A stretch of DNA of 17,910 nucleotides, from NCBI GenBank assembly GCA_964543525.1, contig CAZIYW010000110.1:1-17910 (forward strand), read 5' to 3'. A model generated the notes under the pieces. The model worked only from the letters and a program-made list of their open reading frames with translations, was not told the DNA's origin and ran no database searches. The stretch comes from CBDVBE01 sp964543525 (GTDB lineage Bacteria; Fibrobacterota; Chitinivibrionia; Chitinivibrionales; JANQEN01). This document shows, piece by piece, positions 14,604 to 17,910 of the stretch; the first letter of the stretch is position 1, and the number at the start of each line of letters is the position of its first letter. The translations under genes and the position numbers were made by a program.

Positions 14604-15872
14604 ATGAATTGTCGAGCTATGAAACGAAGAGAATTTATTGCCACTGTTTCCGGTGGAATAACAGCACTGAGTGTGGCTCCCTGCTGGGCCGGTATGCTGC
14701 ATCGATCAGGGCAGAATAATACCGGTTATGTGTATGATGAGCGGTATCTTGATTACAGTAATAATCCGGAATCACCCGGACGGCTTATTGCTATTGAAAA
14801 CCGTATGAAAGAGACCGGCCTTTCGCAGGAAGTGGCACCACTGTCGCTTATTACGGATCCGCTGCCGTATATACGCAAAGTCCATTCGGAAGATCATATT
14901 GCCCTTATTCAGGATATCGGAATAACCGGAACAGTGGCGGAACTGGCCGTGGCCGGTGTTCTGGGTGCGGCGCAGGCCGTATGTGAAGGACAGGTGGTGA
15001 ATGCATTCTGTGCAATTCGGCCGCCGGGACATCATGCTGTGGACGGCGGCAACGGCGAAGGTTTCTGCTATTACAATAATATTGCAATTGCGGCAAGATA
15101 TATTCAATCGGAATACTCATTCAATAAAATCCTGATTGTTGACTGGGATTATCATCATGGAAACAGCACACAGGATTGTTTCTATGAAGATCCGAATGTG
15201 CTCTACTTTTCAACCCACAACTGGCACGATTATCCGGAAACCGGCGATCCTGCGCTGAAAGGCGCCGGCGCGGGTGCAGGCAGCAATATCAATGTTCATC
15301 TGGATCCGGGGACAACTGATGATACTATGAAAAAGGCGTGGGAGGAGAATTTGCTTTCCGCGGTTGATGCATTCAAACCGGAGTTTGTCCTGATTTCAGC
15401 AGGCTTTGACGGTATGAAAAACGATAAACTCGGCAAGTTTTTCTTAACCGAAGCCTGTTTTGCCGAATTAACTGAAATAGTTGCAGCCATTGCAAATCAG
15501 TACTGCAATGGAAGGCTGGTATCCATGCTTGAGGGAGGATATTCCGGAGAGGACCTTGCAAAAGCGGTGACCGCCCATATCGCCACATTAATCCGTGAAA
15601 CCTCAAATGTGGACTATATAACCGGTACCACAAAGTCTCGTACCGCATATATTCATGCCGGCACCTTATATCTGTCTTCATCTATTCAGGATATAACCGG
15701 CATTATTATATATGATGTTTCCGGGGCTGTTCTGAAAAAGATACCTTCCGGGAAAATACACAAAAATCGGGTACACCTTTCTGAATTGTATCTGAGTTCG
15801 GGGAGCTGCTTTATTGAGATACAAACTGCCGGCAGGAGACCTGAAATTCTCACTTTCAGGTGTTTGGAATAA
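14604..15872 (+). CDS. Tat-exported histone-deacetylase-fold hydrolase with T9SS-like sorting domain
   Basis: The product has 422 residues from the ATG at 14604, set by GAGGAG just upstream (an in-frame TTG at 14565 and an ATG at 14619 are alternatives). Residues 7-29 form a twin-arginine signal (KRREFIA, then a hydrophobic core and a CWA end). Residues ~40-335 are the arginase/deacetylase fold of HDAC, AcuC and acetylpolyamine amidohydrolases: paired histidines in RPPGHHAVDGG (143-144), zinc ligands D182 and H184 in DWDYHHGNST and D269 in SAGFDGMKND, and Tyr 313 in LEGGYSGED. All catalytic residues are present, so a deacylase activity is likely, but the substrate is unknown. Residues ~360-422 resemble a T9SS sorting domain (GIIIYDVSGAVLKKI, LSSGSCFIEI). 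Family members are normally cytosolic; the double export signals are unusual. Confidence 0.85.
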   Translation: MNCRAMKRREFIATVSGGITALSVAPCWAGMLHRSGQNNTGYVYDERYLDYSNNPESPGRLIAIENRMKETGLSQEVAPLSLITDPLPYIRKVHSEDHIALIQDIGITGTVAELAVAGVLGAAQAVCEGQVVNAFCAIRPPGHHAVDGGNGEGFCYYNNIAIAARYIQSEYSFNKILIVDWDYHHGNSTQDCFYEDPNVLYFSTHNWHDYPETGDPALKGAGAGAGSNINVHLDPGTTDDTMKKAWEENLLSAVDAFKPEFVLISAGFDGMKNDKLGKFFLTEACFAELTEIVAAIANQYCNGRLVSMLEGGYSGEDLAKAVTAHIATLIRETSNVDYITGTTKSRTAYIHAGTLYLSSSIQDITGIIIYDVSGAVLKKIPSGKIHKNRVHLSELYLSSGSCFIEIQTAGRRPEILTFRCLE

Positions 15873-15962
15873 AATTAGGCGATATTTCTGCCGCCCTTCA
15901 TAAAGTGACAAAAAAATTGACCTGAAGCCGAATATTTAATGGATTTTGTTTCTTTTTAAATT

Positions 15963-16316
15963 TTACCTGATATATTTTACTACCCGGGTGAAAAGGGAGA
16001 AAATCGGAACCTCATTCACCCATGGGGGCATGAAGAAAAAATCGATACCTTCGATGAGAAACTAACAGCCGTCGAAAAGAAAAGAGTTGTTTACCTACGG
16101 AAAACTTGTTTTATGGTGAATATGGTGAAGGGAATATTCACCTGTGGGTGTCAACTATGAGATACAAATCCTCGGTTTGGAATACTATTTACGAATGAAA
16201 CCATAAAACAACACGAAAGCGCTTAGTGTTCGTGGTCGTGAAGTTTTATAAAAAATATTAAAGAAGTTGTGGAATGCGGTGGTGATCCTTTATTAGTTTT
16301 GATACAGTTAAAATAA
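15963..16316 (+). pseudogene. Remnant of a small gene (~110-120 codons) broken by several frameshifts
   Basis: Protein-like stretches follow one another in different frames with almost no gap. In frame starting at 15963: GEKGENRNLIHPWGHEEKID, then TFDEKLTAVEKKRVVYLRKT up to about 16100. In the next frame (16100-16195): ENLFYGEYGEGNIHLWVSTM, then RYKSSVWNTIYE. Back in the first frame (16194-16223): NETIKQHESA. In the third frame (16219-16248): ALSVRGREVL. In the first frame again (16254-16316): NIKEVVECGGDPLLVLIQLK and a TAA. Each segment has balanced amino-acid composition, and together they read as a single protein with four shifts. No start codon or ribosome site is visible at the left. The family is not recognised. 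Besides this remnant, the 515-bp gap 15873-16387 holds only the leader of the next gene. Confidence 0.45.
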
Positions 16317-16387
16317 AGAAAAAAGTACGTAACCGTATATCATAATCGATACAGATTCATCTCTACCTGCAAGGAAAGGAGTTAGGT

Positions 16388-17629
16388 ATGAAAAACAGGG
16401 CGATCCGAAAAGATGTACGCTGGATTACCTGCATCGCTGCAGTGGTTGTTATGGTGATGTCCTTTGCGCCAATGTCTTCAGCGGTTGATCGTGACGATGG
16501 AATGATTCCCATTGTCATGACGCACGACCCACTTTGTTTTGTTAATGGTGAGGTTGATACCGTACGTGTCCAGAGGATGGTGGATTCCACAGTTGTTGAA
16601 CTGACCGGGATTATCGGTGATATGCCGCTGGCGTATCAGTGTTTGTTCCCCATGGTAGACACCTCCACAAAAATTCTCATCAAGTACAATCCGAACGCAC
16701 CGCAGACAACAGTCATGCCCATGATGAGGGCCCTTAAAAGAGGTCTCAGCTCCATGCTTGAAGGTAAGTTCCCGGAAGATAATATCACTATAATAGGGGA
16801 AGACTATGATTCGCGTGCTTCCGATACCATTACCATTGATTCTCTTGTTAAGTATACCATTAAGGAAGTGTATACCAACTGCGACTACATTATTTCCTGC
16901 CCGTCAGCCAGGATTTCTGACTTCGGCAGCGGCCTGGATATGTGTTTTACACTTATGCTGACTTCCATTGAAGGCGTCGGCTCCACCACTATCGAAGATA
17001 TGTATCCTTTTATTATGGACACCGTGACGCCGGCATTGTCGGTCCTTAACTTTCACCCTACATTCAACGGAGACAGTTCGAAGGTTTGTTTGTATATGCT
17101 GGATCTGTTGTCCTATCAGATTCCCGGCAACGATGACAGCCTCGGCGCCGGAAACCGTATTTATGCCACACGGAATATCACAGTATGCGAGTGGAAAGGC
17201 ATGCGGTTTCTCAGTGATTCCGTTGGCGTTCTTGACTCATTGCATACATACCAGTCGCAGAAAGTCTGTTCGCTTTCTGTTGAACCCATTGACCTCGGTG
17301 TCGTAAATGAAGCCCAGATGAATGAGATTCATGTGGATTACGCCACTCCGGTAAAACAGCTTAAGAATGGCAACCTGTCTGTTGACAATATACAGATAAA
17401 TGCATTTCCCGGGCTTACCCTGTTCACCTATCCCAAGGAAACCGATGCACAGGCGGTGTTTACCGTTTATGATATCCACGGCAGAAAGATCTGGTCAAAA
17501 ACAACCTCTGAAAGGTACATCGTATGGAATAATAAAAACCTTAACGGTCGGAAAATCTCCTCAGGTGTATATCTGTACCAGTTGCGGTTGGGAGAGAGTG
17601 CTGCTTGCGGTAAAGCAACAATCAGGTAG
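16388..17629 (+). CDS. Exported DUF362-like protein with T9SS-like C-terminal sorting domain
   Basis: The 413-residue product has a Sec signal peptide with a basic start and a cleavage site near SSA (residue 32). Residues ~70-280 carry short stretches resembling DUF362 proteins: KILIKYNPNAPQTTVMPMMR (95-114), a strand-like ITIIGEDY and CDYIISCPSARISDFG (165-180), where the family has an 'aDviInlPklK' segment. The match is weak and no iron-sulfur cysteine motif is present. Residues ~358-413 are a clear FlgD/T9SS type A domain (FTVYDIHGRKIWSK, YIVWNNKNLNGRKISSGVYL cut here, then YQLRL). AAAGGAG lies seven bases before the ATG. It appears to be transcribed alone and is closed by a strong terminator. 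Its function is not known. Confidence 0.7.
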   Translation: MKNRAIRKDVRWITCIAAVVVMVMSFAPMSSAVDRDDGMIPIVMTHDPLCFVNGEVDTVRVQRMVDSTVVELTGIIGDMPLAYQCLFPMVDTSTKILIKYNPNAPQTTVMPMMRALKRGLSSMLEGKFPEDNITIIGEDYDSRASDTITIDSLVKYTIKEVYTNCDYIISCPSARISDFGSGLDMCFTLMLTSIEGVGSTTIEDMYPFIMDTVTPALSVLNFHPTFNGDSSKVCLYMLDLLSYQIPGNDDSLGAGNRIYATRNITVCEWKGMRFLSDSVGVLDSLHTYQSQKVCSLSVEPIDLGVVNEAQMNEIHVDYATPVKQLKNGNLSVDNIQINAFPGLTLFTYPKETDAQAVFTVYDIHGRKIWSKTTSERYIVWNNKNLNGRKISSGVYLYQLRLGESAACGKATIR

Positions 17630-17670
17630 TAGCGGCAGGTACTATTTCTTTTCTGGCAGGAAATATAAAG

Positions 17671-17703
17671 GGCTCCTTCGGAAAAAGAGGGAGCCACTTT
17701 TTT
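17671..17703 (+). terminator. Intrinsic terminator after the DUF362-like gene
   Basis: GGCTCC (17671-17676) pairs with GGAGCC (17690-17695) around a 13-base loop, followed by ACTTTTTTTA. It lies 41 bp after the stop codon at 17629 and has the normal rho-independent form. Confidence 0.8.
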
Positions 17704-17817
17704 ATATTGTAAGAAGGTGCATTTCCTGTAGTGTTTGAAGACGGTTACTGTACATTATTTTGCATTTTAATTAAATATCTTTATATATTAGGTATCTGAG
17801 GGGGAACAATAAAGATG

Positions 17818-17837
17818 TAATGGTCATTTTTCCATTA
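17818..17837. repeat. Short inverted repeat in the leader of the last gene
   Basis: TAATGG and CCATTA are inverse copies with an eight-base loop, 38 bp before the ATG at 17875. It is AT-rich with no T-run after it, and could be chance. Confidence 0.25.
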
Positions 17838-17874
17838 TAGCAGGGGTTTAAACTATAACTATGGGGGTGTTGTA

Positions 17875-17910
17875 ATGAAACGAGTAATAACGACGCTGTG
17901 TATTATTGCT
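17875..17910 (+). CDS. 5' end of another signal-peptide protein (partial)
   Basis: An ATG with GGGGGTG seven bases upstream starts MKRVITTLCIIA and runs off the window. A basic start followed by a hydrophobic stretch fits a Sec signal peptide. Its position after a series of exported proteins suggests another one. The family cannot be told from 12 codons. Confidence 0.6.
   Translation, partial: MKRVITTLCIIA

Noticed and set aside
1..17910. CRISPR arrays, tRNA or rRNA genes, transposase genes
   Set aside because: No regularly spaced repeats, cloverleaf-like sequences or transposase motifs were seen on either strand by eye.

Overview
The window looks like a piece of a Gram-negative chromosome from the FCB superphylum, perhaps a fibrobacterial or chitinivibrional lineage. 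Three consecutive exported proteins carry C-terminal beta domains of the type IX secretion (T9SS) sorting kind ('YDxxGRxxW...SGVYxYxL'). There is also a small CsgG-like protein with a CTDQEC motif and a lipoprotein. The lineage is an inference from domain style; no rRNA or other marker gene is present.

Left edge (1-262): the 3' end of a plus-strand gene overlaps a second plus-strand gene by ATGA. That second gene stops at a 10-bp palindrome, in the same place where the opposing response-regulator gene loses its expected C-terminal DNA-binding domain. This looks like a rearrangement breakpoint, or an assembly join, between two truncated genes.

142-3397 (minus): a two-component system with a CHASE2 sensor kinase and an NtrC-type regulator. 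It appears damaged. The kinase has an in-frame TAG inside its first predicted membrane helix. The regulator has GAHSEA where GAFTGA is expected and has no helix-turn-helix.

3606-6246 (minus): a probable operon of a family 2 glycosyltransferase, a ParB-like domain protein, a small membrane protein and a PTS EIIA-type protein. 6451-8150 (minus): a CsgG-like protein and a lipoprotein, overlapping and led by a near-perfect sigma-70 promoter. 8415-9860 (minus): a polyprenyl-phosphate sugar transferase that would start polysaccharide synthesis. 9981-12642 (minus): hom and thrC, overlapping, with a dyad-rich leader that may be an attenuator; thrB is not in the window.

12959-17910 (plus): an export-dedicated region. 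It holds an amidotransferase-like (BPL_N type) protein with PPC and sorting domains, a Tat-signal histone-deacetylase-fold protein with a sorting domain, the remains of a small gene broken by several frameshifts, a DUF362-like protein with a sorting domain followed by a strong terminator, and the first codons of another signal-peptide protein. The most unusual items are the exported deacetylase, the damaged two-component pair with the breakpoint beside it, and the structured hom leader.
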